From Prunella strophiata (taxonomy: Eukaryota; Chordata; Aves; Passeriformes; Prunellidae), in the NCBI GenBank assembly GCA_036583965.1, contig JAZBQD010000025.1, positions 13,785,145 to 13,849,144 on the forward strand: a stretch of 64,000 bases of DNA. Reading direction: 5' to 3'. This document shows, piece by piece, positions 25,701-37,700 of the stretch; within the stretch, counting starts at the first letter, position 1, and each line of letters begins with the position of its first letter. Below the pieces are notes generated by a model. The model saw only the letters and a program-made list of their open reading frames with translations, had not been told where the DNA came from and searched no databases. The position numbers were made by a program, and so were the translations under genes.

Positions 25701-28700
25701 GCTCTTTAATACCCAGGCTTTATATATTGCTTTACATAGCATCTTCCAGTCTTATATCCATGCTGCCTTTTCCACTTGTCAATGTATGACAGGAAAATAA
25801 TGGTTACTTTTATAATGCACCAAACTTTGTTTGTTTTTCAGAGTAGCTGGCTACAACACAGTTATATGGGGAGTTTTCTGTCTTCTTATCAGTAATTCTT
25901 AACTTCCATTTAAATTAAAAAGGGCTTTGCAACTGCCTCAGTAAATTTTATGTTGAAATGAAAGCTGTAGCTTGATAGCAACCTGTTCTAGTGGCGAGTA
26001 AGTGTTACCTGAACGTTTAAGCTCATCTTTTGATTACTTGTACAATATGGATAACGGTATGTACTTCAGCTTTACAAAGGTTTCTTTTTGTGTTTTGCTT
26101 TGATTGGTTATTTCAGCTTGTCAGTATAGGTTCCCAGTACAGCTGTGGCCGGGCTCAGCAGTCAGAGTTTCTGCTGATAGTGTCACGGGAAGTGAAAGGG
26201 GAAGAGAGATGCTTCCAGAAATGCTGCAGTGAGGTGTGTCACACCATTCTTTTTGCCCTCACAGTGATATGCTTGGCCTCCTTGCATTTCTGCTGCTTTC
26301 AGATCATTCCACTTTTTTTCTGGATGTACTGCACATAGTAGTTTGTGTGTATTTGTGACTGGCTTTTATTTATATTCACGATATTTCATTACATATTATG
26401 AATGTCCACATTGTAAAAATAATAGAAAAACAACGAAACAAAAATCCCTTGATTATTTAGTTCAAGGTTTTTCTTAGAGAGTTCTTACCTCTGCAATAAC
26501 TTCTTTTCCTTAAATTTTCCTCCAAAATTAGCAGCCTTTGATCCACACTTGTTAACTAAGAGGTACAATTCAAATATAAGGAGCCCTAAAAATACACCTT
26601 TGAGTTCAATGGGTCCAGAAAGGGGACATTTCTGGTAGACTAGGAAAGTGGTTATTTCATCCACCAATGTTAAGTTCTGCGTTTGAGCCCTTTATTTCTG
26701 GTAACTCAGAACTTACCTCTTTTTTAGGTGGATGAGATATGTTCAAATTTGAATAACAAGTAACAGGAGTTTTTTATAAGTAAAATATGGAGTAAAATAG
26801 ACAGTTTTAAATCTTGTGTCAAGTTGAAAAAACATGTTGGGTGTTTCCTTGGCTTTATTGTTTTGTTGTTTTGGGGTTTTTTTCCATCTCGGGAAATTTC
26901 CTTGAAATCCAAATGGAGAATCCTGGCTTCATTCATTCTCTGTTTTTTCATGCTTCCTTTTCCCTTTGTTCTGCTTTTTTGATTGCTGTGTTACTTCCAA
27001 ATATTTGTGAGTTTGGGAAGGATTTTTTTGCTCTCAGTAACATTGGAGGCAGTTTCTATTTCTTTAAATATCTGTGCTACATTTCAAAGTGTTGTATGTG
27101 AATTGATTTGGGAACCTGGTGCTCTGTAATTTTTTTCATCAACAAAATGCCTGGAGTACTTGTTCTTTTTCTTGCAACATATATGGTTATTTAGTCTGAA
27201 AGATGAGTATAACATTATGAAGATAACATGATAGTGAAATGCCTTAATAAAAACAATCCTTTGCTTGTGACTTTATATGGACACATAATCATGCAGTTCT
27301 AGATTTGAAACCTGGACTGTTACCCAGCCTTATAGCAGAATCTGCTTTCAATGTACCAAGCACTGCCTGTTTCTTGCAGTAGTATAGGTAACATTTGGAA
27401 TGTGAAATGTAGGGGTTTCATACTTTCAGCAACAGAGGAAGAATTGTGGCTTGTTAGTGATGTGTAGGGTACAGGCAGAATGATGTTACTCATGCATTCA
27501 TGTCCTGGATAGCTCAAAGTGAAAGACAGCATTGTAAAATGGAAGGTGGGGAGGGCAGTGAAGAAATTAATGCAGGTATAAAATAATACAACAATTATAA
27601 TAAAAAAATTAAGCTTTGAAGCCTGATTATTGCATTAAGAGACCTAAAATAAATATTCTTTCAGGTCTGGTGTCAATCATCAGTTCTGAGTTTTAAGAGC
27701 CGATATGTATGTATCTTCATAACCTTTTGCAAATCCTTTGGGAAGGCAGAACAAATGTATTATGTGTTTAAAAGGCATAGAGTCCATTCTTAGATTCATA
27801 CAACTTGATTCTGTAAAAAAAATTGAGTGGAGGATTTTCTTTGATTCTATTAGCTGATGGTATAATTAAAAAAAATTAAAGGACCATTTTTCAAGATTTC
27901 TAGTGTACAAGGAGTTCACCACATCTGAAATAGAAACAGTAATAGTCAAAGTACAAGAATATTTAAAATAGAATTTGAGAATAATTATTACAGAATTTAC
28001 TTGGTTTTGAGAATCAGACCATCACAAAATAGAGAAGGAAATTACTAGTGGTGAAGTAGGAAAGTTAGTTAATATGAGTAACTCCAGTGGTAAGCAGAAG
28101 AAGAAGAAGAAGACTGGGCTGCTGTTTGTGCAAGCTGGAGTGGTTATCTGAGATAGCAATACTATTGCTGATTTGTCTAGTAAATATACTGTATAGATTT
28201 TGAATCAATATTATTAAACCAATGCAGCAAATCTGTATAGGCATGTTACTGAAATGTGTCTGGTTTAGAGATCTGTCCCAGTTCAGTTAGGCATGAGATT
28301 AGCTCACTTCAAAAATAAGGTTCCGTATTATGAGACAAAAAGTTCCTTCTTGTGATTTCTTTTTAGGAAAAATCATGATCTCTATTGACACATCAAGCAA
28401 TAACTGTATTTCTTTTGGTTTAATAAAAGTAATGCTGCTTACCATTCCTGCCTTTTTTTAGTTGTAGCTGACAGCCTATCAGCTGACAGTACTATCAACC
28501 CTTATTCCATGCAAGCAGTAATGGATCCTTATCTAATGAATTTTCTCTGAAAAGTAGCATTGGCATTTTCCTGTGCTCAGTTCTGACACTGTTGGGGCTC
28601 ACAGGGATGCTTAAATAGGATCACACTGCTTTAGTAAGGAGTTAAATCAAACAAGCCATGGAAGGAATAAACCAATGCAGAAAAATAGATATATGCGTGT

Positions 28701-31700
28701 ATACGTACATATGCATATATATAAAAGCATACAAATCTATGGCATTTACAGTTTCAACATGTTATTTTATCCTTCCTTAAGTTCTTGGTAATTTAAGCTA
28801 CATGAAGCAAATGTGGCTTCAAACCAAAACCAGTTTGTCCTTTCAGAAAGTCTGAGACACAGTAGTCTGGATAATCTGAAATCCTTTGACCTGTTTTTCA
28901 TACCTCAGATTACTCTGATGTGTTGTGGCTTCTTTTGGGGTGTGGGATGGGGGTGGTGGTGTGGGGGCAGAGGGACATGACAGGGCTAGTCTTCCAGTTT
29001 ATCAGCATCCTTCTTAAAGTGTTGTCACCAATACTGGGAACAATGAAGTGACTTTTGGAATAGTAGTGCTGAAACATATTTCTGATCTCAGTTCCTGACA
29101 GAACAGTTCAGTTCTAATCTGCAATCATTTTCTATTGTTTCTATTTCTGCCATCAGCCTTGTTGTTGATCATTTCAGAAAGCTACAATGACATTTCTAGC
29201 ATGCAGTTGCTACTATGCAAATGCTGCATTTTTGGCTGCACACTTCTCAAGCCGCTTATGAGAGTATTGTGAGTTGGAGTTTTGAGGAACTTGGGTCTAA
29301 TTCTGCAAAAGTGACTTTATGAACTGATCAGTAGTGGCAAAAAAGTCATTAGATGTTTTACAGTCAGCTAAATTGATAGTCCTATCCAATTGGCTAAAAG
29401 TATTCAATCTGCCACGTCTCCTAAAAAGACTTATGTGCAATAGGTTGGATTATGAAGCTTTTGTTAGTAGCTATCAACTGAAGACCTGTCAACCTGGTTG
29501 AAACAGGATTGATGATTTGGCTGATGTTTGGGTCTTTTATGGTCATTTGTTTCTTAAGAGTGTCAATAAGTAAAGAATCGTTTGTGATAATAGCTTACCT
29601 GATAACGAATCGTTGCAATTTTCCAAGAAGAGTCAACTGTATATTAATTAAGTTGTATGCTTGAATTCTTCAAGCTTCAGAGAAGGTGAATTTTGAGTGG
29701 CTTTATTTAAATATGTATGCAAACTTTCTGAATGTTTTCTAGCCTTTAAGTGGGTTAAAAATGTTGTTTAATGTCCTACCTTTTACCTTAATAATTGAAG
29801 CAGTTACTGTATTTGTATGAAATGGTTTATAATTGCTACATAATGTATAGTGTAAACTTTATACCACTTTGTTGGGTTTAAAGCAACCTAATTGCTATTA
29901 TTTTCTGAAAATCTGTGCATATTTTTGTTGATAGAGAAGACAATTAACAAATCATCTTAATATACAAAATAAATTTGAGTTGATTTTCCAGCTTTTCAGT
30001 AGACTTTCTTAGATCATCTTGTGCAACTAAGAAACTAGTTACTCTGTGGGTTTCATGATTCTATATTGCACAAATACGTTATGGTGCAGACTGCAGAATA
30101 TTCATTGTGAAAGATTAGCTGATTTAACATCTCAAGGTAAATGATGTCTTTATATGCATTGGTGCGTCTAGAAAACCTGGGTGTTTGTAACTTCATTACA
30201 CAGTTTTGGTTGAAAAATGTCTTTAACAGTAATTTTTGATCAGCCTGTGTTCAGTACTGTTTATGTATATATTTTGCAGAACTAGAGTGATGTTAGAAGA
30301 GGAGGAGGCAGGGAAGGTTTCTGGTGATCACATTCAGTGTAGTTAAAGTACATAATTTGAGAGTGATGAATTTTGATGGGCAGTGCTGCTCATGGAAGAC
30401 TGAGCCTTGTATGTTGTAATATCATGAGGCTCCAAAAATTTTTGACAGTGCCTAGGCCTGACATCAGGTTGATTCATTGTGTAGACACACTGCCTGCTGC
30501 TCTTAGTAGACATTGGCTCTGTCCATTTGTGGAAGTGCTTGCTTGGCTGTCTTACTGCAGTGCAGGAACATCTGAACATCTCTCTTCTCTCCTTAGAAGT
30601 ACAGTGAGGCTTTGTTTTCTTCTGACAGTGCTACATGGAAGCTGCTTTTAACCTTGGTCTAACTTCAGTTTTTGTTGGGGGAATAATTTTATCCCTTAAG
30701 TGTAAACTCTGGATTAGGATTTCTTCTTGACTTCATCTTTCATGCTTTAACAAATCTTTTACTCTCTTTGGTGTTCTGCTAGACTAATGGTAGTACACTA
30801 TTTGTCTTTACAGAGATAACTACAGTGTTTTAAGTGCCGTTACCCTAAAAAAAAAAAAAAAAAAAAAGTTAGGCCTTTTCTATGTGGCCATTTCTAGAGC
30901 TCTTAAATGGTACAGTAGAGATTGGGGAATACGGCAGTCTTATTGCATATGTGTGGTGATTTGGTAGATAGATTAAATATAGTTTGGGTAATGACAAATT
31001 GACACAGTGTATCTGTGCAACAGTTTTATTTTTAGGACTTTGATCTGTGTCAGTAGATCTGACATTATCTTGTAGATCATACATTATCTTGTGTTTTTGA
31101 AATAAAACTTTAAAATAAATGAACCAGCTACATCTGAATTGAATCTGGCTTGGAAAGGCAGGCAAGCATGTAAAGCTTCTAGCATATTAGGTAAGTGTAT
31201 TGTGTGTAAGGTAAGACAATTTCTGCCATTTGATAAACATGCTGCATAAGAAGTAGTAGTGATGTTGAAGATATTCTTCTTTCTCAGTAAATTGTCATTT
31301 ATCATTCATTGTAGAGACTGTAGAAACTTGTAAATATGTCACATTTCATTATACATGGCTTCTGCTTGTAGCACTTCCTTAATTAGCTTCCTTGTAGCAG
31401 TATGTATGAATTTCAGATGTTAATCTTGATGTCCCACCATACTGTGTCTTGCTGTTTTCCAGTCAGATGCAAGTATTGTGTTTGTTCATTCAAAATATGT
31501 TTTAACAGAAATACCATTATTCTGTAAGTAGTGATGGGTATCCCTTCAGGCTATAGAGGTTCCTGCATGCAGCCATTTACATGTTAAATTATACACGTTA
31601 AGATACCACATATAAACTTTAAGGTTTCTAGTAAATAACAGAAACAGGGAACAGGCCACTTCTTCACTGGCCTGCCTCTACAGTCTTTTCTTTCACAGTG

Positions 31701-34700
31701 AATCATTAATTCTGTAACTGTTTAAAAAAAAACCTGTGTGTATCTTATCATCAGAGTGTGTATTGTCAATGTATTTGTCAGCATCAAAACGTATTTGCAT
31801 TGAAGTGGAGAATCATGCTTCAGGCAGAGCCCACAGTCTGAAGAGTGAGGAATGTTTGTACTAATCATGAGACTTTATGGAATTTGTTTTATGTGGAGAT
31901 ACAATTGACTTTTTTTTTTTCATTTCATCTTTCAGCTGGTCAGTATTGGTTCTTCCTATAACTATGGCAATGAAGATCAGGCTGAATTTCTGTGTGTTGT
32001 TTCAAAGGAATTGCATAACACTCCTTACGGCACAACCAGTGAACCCAGTGAAAAAGCAAAGGTGAGTTACTAGACATTGGACTAAAGAAATGGTGTTGAA
32101 TTGAGTGGGCTACAAAAGTCATGATAGATCTACCTCTGTTCTAGACTATTATTTCATTGTCCTTTTTTACCGCTTTTTCAGGACTAATAATGATTCCCCG
32201 TCCATTGTATGAGGGACTGTAAATGCTACAGTCAGCATGCATTTGTTATGCATGCCTGAATTATTTAAATACAATACTCTGGGCTTTTTCAGTACCTGTT
32301 TTCTTTCAGGTACTGGCAAATATTTGCTCTTTACAGCTGATAAACTAGGTGTTTGAATGACACTGGTTCAGTTAAAAACTTTTTTTTCTTGCTTGACTTC
32401 TGCTGAAGAAATCTTACTGTCGAGATTGGAACTTGAAAGATGCTATCTCTGTAAAACAGTCATGTGCAATATGTTAGAAAATATGGGTACTTGTTAATGT
32501 CTTTAGGGTTCTACCAAGTTTACTTTCTGTAGCCAACTATACAAAAAGATTGTAATGGGCACAGTATCTTAGCATTTTACTCAGTTGTATTTCAGAATTT
32601 GTACAAAGAAAAATGTAAAACCATAGCTGACTAACTGTAAGGCAGAACAGTTCTGTAATGTAAGTGTATTCAGTGTCATGAATAGTGAACAGCTTCTGTC
32701 ATTGTATTGCTGCAAACTGGATACACCTGTAGTTGTCTTAAAAGCTTTTGATTTCCCTTATGTAGATGGAAAACAATTGGTAAATCATCAAAGCTTGCTT
32801 TTTAAAAAATCACCTTCAAAGAAATTAATTTTGAAATAATGCTAAGAATGGGTCTGAGTCTTGGTACTGAGGCCTCAAATAGATAAAACTTCATTACTTT
32901 CTATGCTTTGTAGCATGCTTATGCAGCTACACATATGGAATAATTTTTATAATTTGAACTATAGAAATACTCTAAGCTGTATGTTGGATTCCTAGTGAAA
33001 TGAGTAATTTATATTCATGCCCATTGAGATAAAACTTCCAAAGAGCTGTAAAGGAATAATGTAGCTAGGGGTAAACAGTGAAACTGGGTAAGCCATGTCT
33101 TACTCTTTCAAAACCCTAGTTAAGGTCTGCTTTTGCCAGAATGCTTGAGGAAGACTGAAAGTTGACATGTTAGAGGTGTGTGGTAATAATTTAGGGCTGA
33201 GATATCTACCTGAAGTAAAATGTGGAATTCTAGAGCCTAATAAAGATCTTCATAAGGAATGGTAGTGCATCTTCAAGTAATTTTAGAAGTTGTCAGAGTT
33301 ACGTTGCATCCTTAATGTAATAGAAAATATGGGTCAAAAATAAGTGTTAAAGACAAAAACCAAAAGCCAGTTGAGACTGCATTACGACTGTGTAAATGGA
33401 GTAGTGCTAAGAGAGGCTGTCTTAGATGTCATCATTAGTGTGCTGCTTGGTCATTGTTTCAGAGAAGAGAGCAGAGCATCATTTGACCACTGCGATGAAT
33501 AGGAATTACTGTTAATTTTGGTTGGAGGTTCCCTCCTTTTGTCCTGGAAGAGTTAAGCTGTTCCTAGCAATTAATGGGCAATACTTGAAGAATAATTCTA
33601 TTATAGATTAAGTTTCTAAAAGATCATATTTTTGTATATACGTGTATGTTGTGACTGGGAAAAAAAGGAAAAATAATTTATTTTTTTCATGAGAGGTTTC
33701 TGACAGCTGTGTTCAGGAGTCTTGACTTTGGGAGATGTTGTCTCCATAGTTCCCTCTTAGCAAGCATTATCCTCTAGCCTCGGTAGTGTCTGAGTTGGTC
33801 TTCATGAAGTTCATATGATTGAAATTCTGGTATGCACTTTTATATGCAGAATAATATGTTCATGTACTGGGACTGACTTACAAGAAACTCCTCCTATTAC
33901 TTTTACAGCAGATTGAGTTAGAGGAAAAAAAAAAAAACAACCTGCCAGTATGTATTTTTTATTGACAAGCGCTTCAGTTTTAGTTAATAGTCCTGGATTT
34001 TCAGAATGGGAGAAAGTATCTTCTGATAGCCATCTAATCATGCTTCACCTTCATTCCTTCTTAGGGACTTTTTTCTTGTGTTTTCTTTTTTTAGTTAACA
34101 GCATAATAAGTTAGTGGACAACCTCTGTGTAACCTTCTAATACACCTAAATAAAGGAAATTCATCTTAAATGGTTCCACTGGCTTTTACTGGTAGCCATG
34201 GCACAACCAAAAGATAACCTATATTCCCACAAGCAGTATTCTCTTTCATACCACTTTATGGACCTGACTGTTGGCTTCTATCTGCTGACTTCAGGATATT
34301 TGGAAGAGGAAATTGTCATGAAATCTGTTACATTCCTTCTTGAAATGGTCAGCTGTCATACTTTTTTATACAAAAAGTGGAGGTCCCAGGTAAAAGTAAA
34401 TAAATGTCATTGCCACAGGCTTCAGGTGTAAGTGGAATGTACTTTGTTGCAGCTCTGACTCACTTGCAATCTCTTCTTTTCCCTTCCTTCTTCTATACGT
34501 GCTGCATGCTGCATGACACTCAGAGTGAGGATGAAGAAACGGATTACGATATGAATGACTCAGATTAAGTGTAAATGTCATGGTGAGCACTAGCTGCCCT
34601 AGGATTTTAACCAGATTCTTTTTTTCCCATCCAATTCCCACCCTCACTAGTGCTATCCTTCAGCTAGTCCTGGTGGTGTGTGTGTGTTTGTGATTATAGT

Positions 34701-37700
34701 TGTGGCATGGTTGGCAGAGGTAGAATTTGTGTTCTGGATATTGCTTCTTTGACAGAATAATTAGTGCTGCTTTTATAAACTGTGTTGTTTATATGAGTGA
34801 GTAGTACCTTTAAAGCTTTGCTGAGAAGGAAAGTTCTTCATGTAGATTCTAGGGCCAGAATTGTTTTTAATTCATTAATTTCTTTCTTATTTTATGTGCA
34901 CCATCTTTTCTGTCAGATAGGTTTTTTATATGTAGAGGCATGTGATACAAATTCACTGTATACATTTTCAGTAAATGTCTGATTTGGCAATAATTTAACA
35001 AACTTGATTGAAGCCTAGGCCAAAGGTGGTCTTAACTGATAATTTTGAAACTAAAGATTTTTTTAGTAAAGATGTGGCAAATATAAGTAAATAGTGTGAT
35101 CTTGGTGCTGCACTTGTATTTATCACAGGAAACAACTCTGGGGAGGGGTTCTTTCCACTGTAGTTTGACATCTGATTGAAGATCAAGTTACATTTAAAGT
35201 CACAAGTGGAAGATCACAAAAAAAGCTGCATCTGAAAAAACAACTTAGGCACTTTTCCTAATGTGTCTTTAAGTGCTACTCATATTTATTCCACTCTCTA
35301 GTTTCTAGAAGATAACATACCATTGAATGTTCAGTGGTATGGTGTGGGTGGTCACTTGAGCCTGTATAAATTGAAGATATTTACCATTGCATGAGATTAA
35401 ACTTCAGCTTCTCACTTATACACCTGAACTTTTTAGCTGTAAAGCAGCCTTAACATTTAGCCTTTGAAGTTTGGACAGTGCTATCAGGCACATGGTGTGA
35501 TTTTTGAGATTGTCTTCTGCAAGGTCAGGATCATCACTTAGTGATTCTTGTGGGTCCCTTCCAGCTCAGGATATGCTGTGATTCTATGAAGTCACTGCAC
35601 ATGGCTGAAAAAGAACTTACATTATTTTCTGAAATGATGCTAACAGAAGCTACTGCTGGGGTAGTGTAAAGCCTTTTGCCGGGTCTTCAGGAATGGCTGA
35701 AAGGAATCTATCAAATCTGAAGTTTTATTGAAACAAAGTAAACTGACATTTTGCTGGAAATGAATGTAATATTCTTAAGCTGCCTGAGAGGCAAACAGTC
35801 CTTAAAACACATTTCTAGCAGCAGCAGCTTTGAGTGGGAAGAAATAGTTTTCATGTTCTGTTTGCCTAAGAAAGAATCACACTCAGGCTCCTAGAATATG
35901 AGAGTTCATTCAGCATTGTTTAGAATTTTTAAGCCAGCTTTGGATCTGGTGCACCTATAGAGAAAATAAAACAGAAATATGAAAATAAGGAAAATCCTCT
36001 ATACAGCAGATCTGTACTAGAGTTGGTACAATCCCCAGTATCAGTACAGACTGGGTGATAGATGGATTTGCTGCATCATTGCAGAAGACTTGGGGATACT
36101 GGTGGGTGAAAACCTGAAGTTGAGCCAGCAATACTTGAAGACTAGAAAACCTGTTATCCAGGACTGCAACAAAAGATGCATGGCCAGCAGGTTGAGGGAA
36201 GTGATTCTCCCCCTCAACTCTATTCTCATGAAATCCCACCTGGAATGCTGCATCCAGCTCTGGGATTCCCCGTACAAGACCTGTGAGAGCGGGTCCAGAG
36301 GAGAGACACGAAAATGGCCTGCAGGCTAGAACACCTCCGCTGTGAAGACAGGCTGAGACAGTTGGGATTGTTAGGCCTGGAGAAGAAAGCCCCAGGGCTG
36401 ATGTTACTGCATTTCCAATGCTTAAAAAGCCTTATGAGAAAGATGAAAAATGACTTTTTTGCCGGGGCTCATGGTGACAGGACAAGGGGTGAGGTTTTTA
36501 AACTGAAAGGGGCTGGCTTTAGATTGAATATAATGATGAGCATATTCTTTACAGGTTGTCCAGAGAAGCTGTGGTTGCTCCATCACTGGAAGTATCCAAG
36601 GCCATGTTGGACAGGGCTTGGAGCAGCCTGGGACAGTGGAAGGTGGCCTTGCCCATGGCAGGGGTTTGAATGAGATGATCTTTAGGATCCCTTCCAACCG
36701 AACCCACTCTTGTGATTCTATGATTTCCCCTTCAGTAGAGGTGAAGGTTACAGAAGAAGCATCAAGAAAAGTGTGTTAACATATTACCTGATGGAATAGA
36801 ATTTTCTGCTTTATGTTGGGATTACTGGTTCAGTAAAGTGCGCAAAGTTCAGTATCCAGATTCAGTGGCTCAGCTTTATCTTACTGCATGTGTTCCTGAT
36901 GCTACAGAAAATAGGCTATTAATCTTGCAAGTACTCTTCTAGGAATGAATGAACTCAAATACTTCATATTAAATCGGAAATAGTAACAAAATTAATAGAT
37001 CCAGTATTATTTTCTAGTTGCACAGGTATTTGTTTCAGTCATGTTTTTGTCTCTGTTGGATATGGTTTCACTTACTGACTCCATTTGCTGCATCAGACTG
37101 TTATCCTCCAGCACTTTGTTCTCTGCTCTGACCAACAGCAAATACTTGAGGAAGGAGTTTAAGTATGAAGCATTTATGATATGTGCTCCTGATATATTTC
37201 CCCACCTTCCAGTGAAACTCAGTCTGTGAATTTTGGCTTCAAGCCTTCATCCAGGTCATTTTATGGAAGCTACAATGACACTGTAATACCATGAGTTGGT
37301 ATCAGTGGCACTGTCTTCTGTAAGTTTATCTAGTCCCTTTGGCATGTATTACACAAGCAGTTGCTGAGTAATTTACAGAGCCTGGTTTTTCCCCACAGCA
37401 TTCACTTATCTCTTTCCTACAGTTTCATATGAATGCTTTTTGCTTAGTACACATAGTCATGTGTAACAGTCATTAATTACCTTCATGAAATAAGAGGTGT
37501 TTGCTTCTAAAATGTACCTTAAAGCATGATATGACCAGTGGAAAACGTCTTTCTGTATTTTGGAAATTTTTCAAAGTAGTTGCACCGACATCTGGCTTCA
37601 TGACTTCAAAACAATAATGCTGAATTTGAAATGAAAAAGAGCTCTGTATGGACAAAGCTAGACCCAGGTGTAGGAGGGAGTACAGTGAGCAAGTGATAAA

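Noticed and set aside
26234..26338. Read-through of exon 5a into a hydrophobic, membrane-like tail
   Set aside because: It lies past a good splice donor in T-rich intron, where hydrophobic codons arise by chance. No poly(A) signal was seen just after the stop.
36041..36697. Cluster of short frames on both strands
   Set aside because: They fall inside a CR1 LINE fragment and are degraded repeat sequence.
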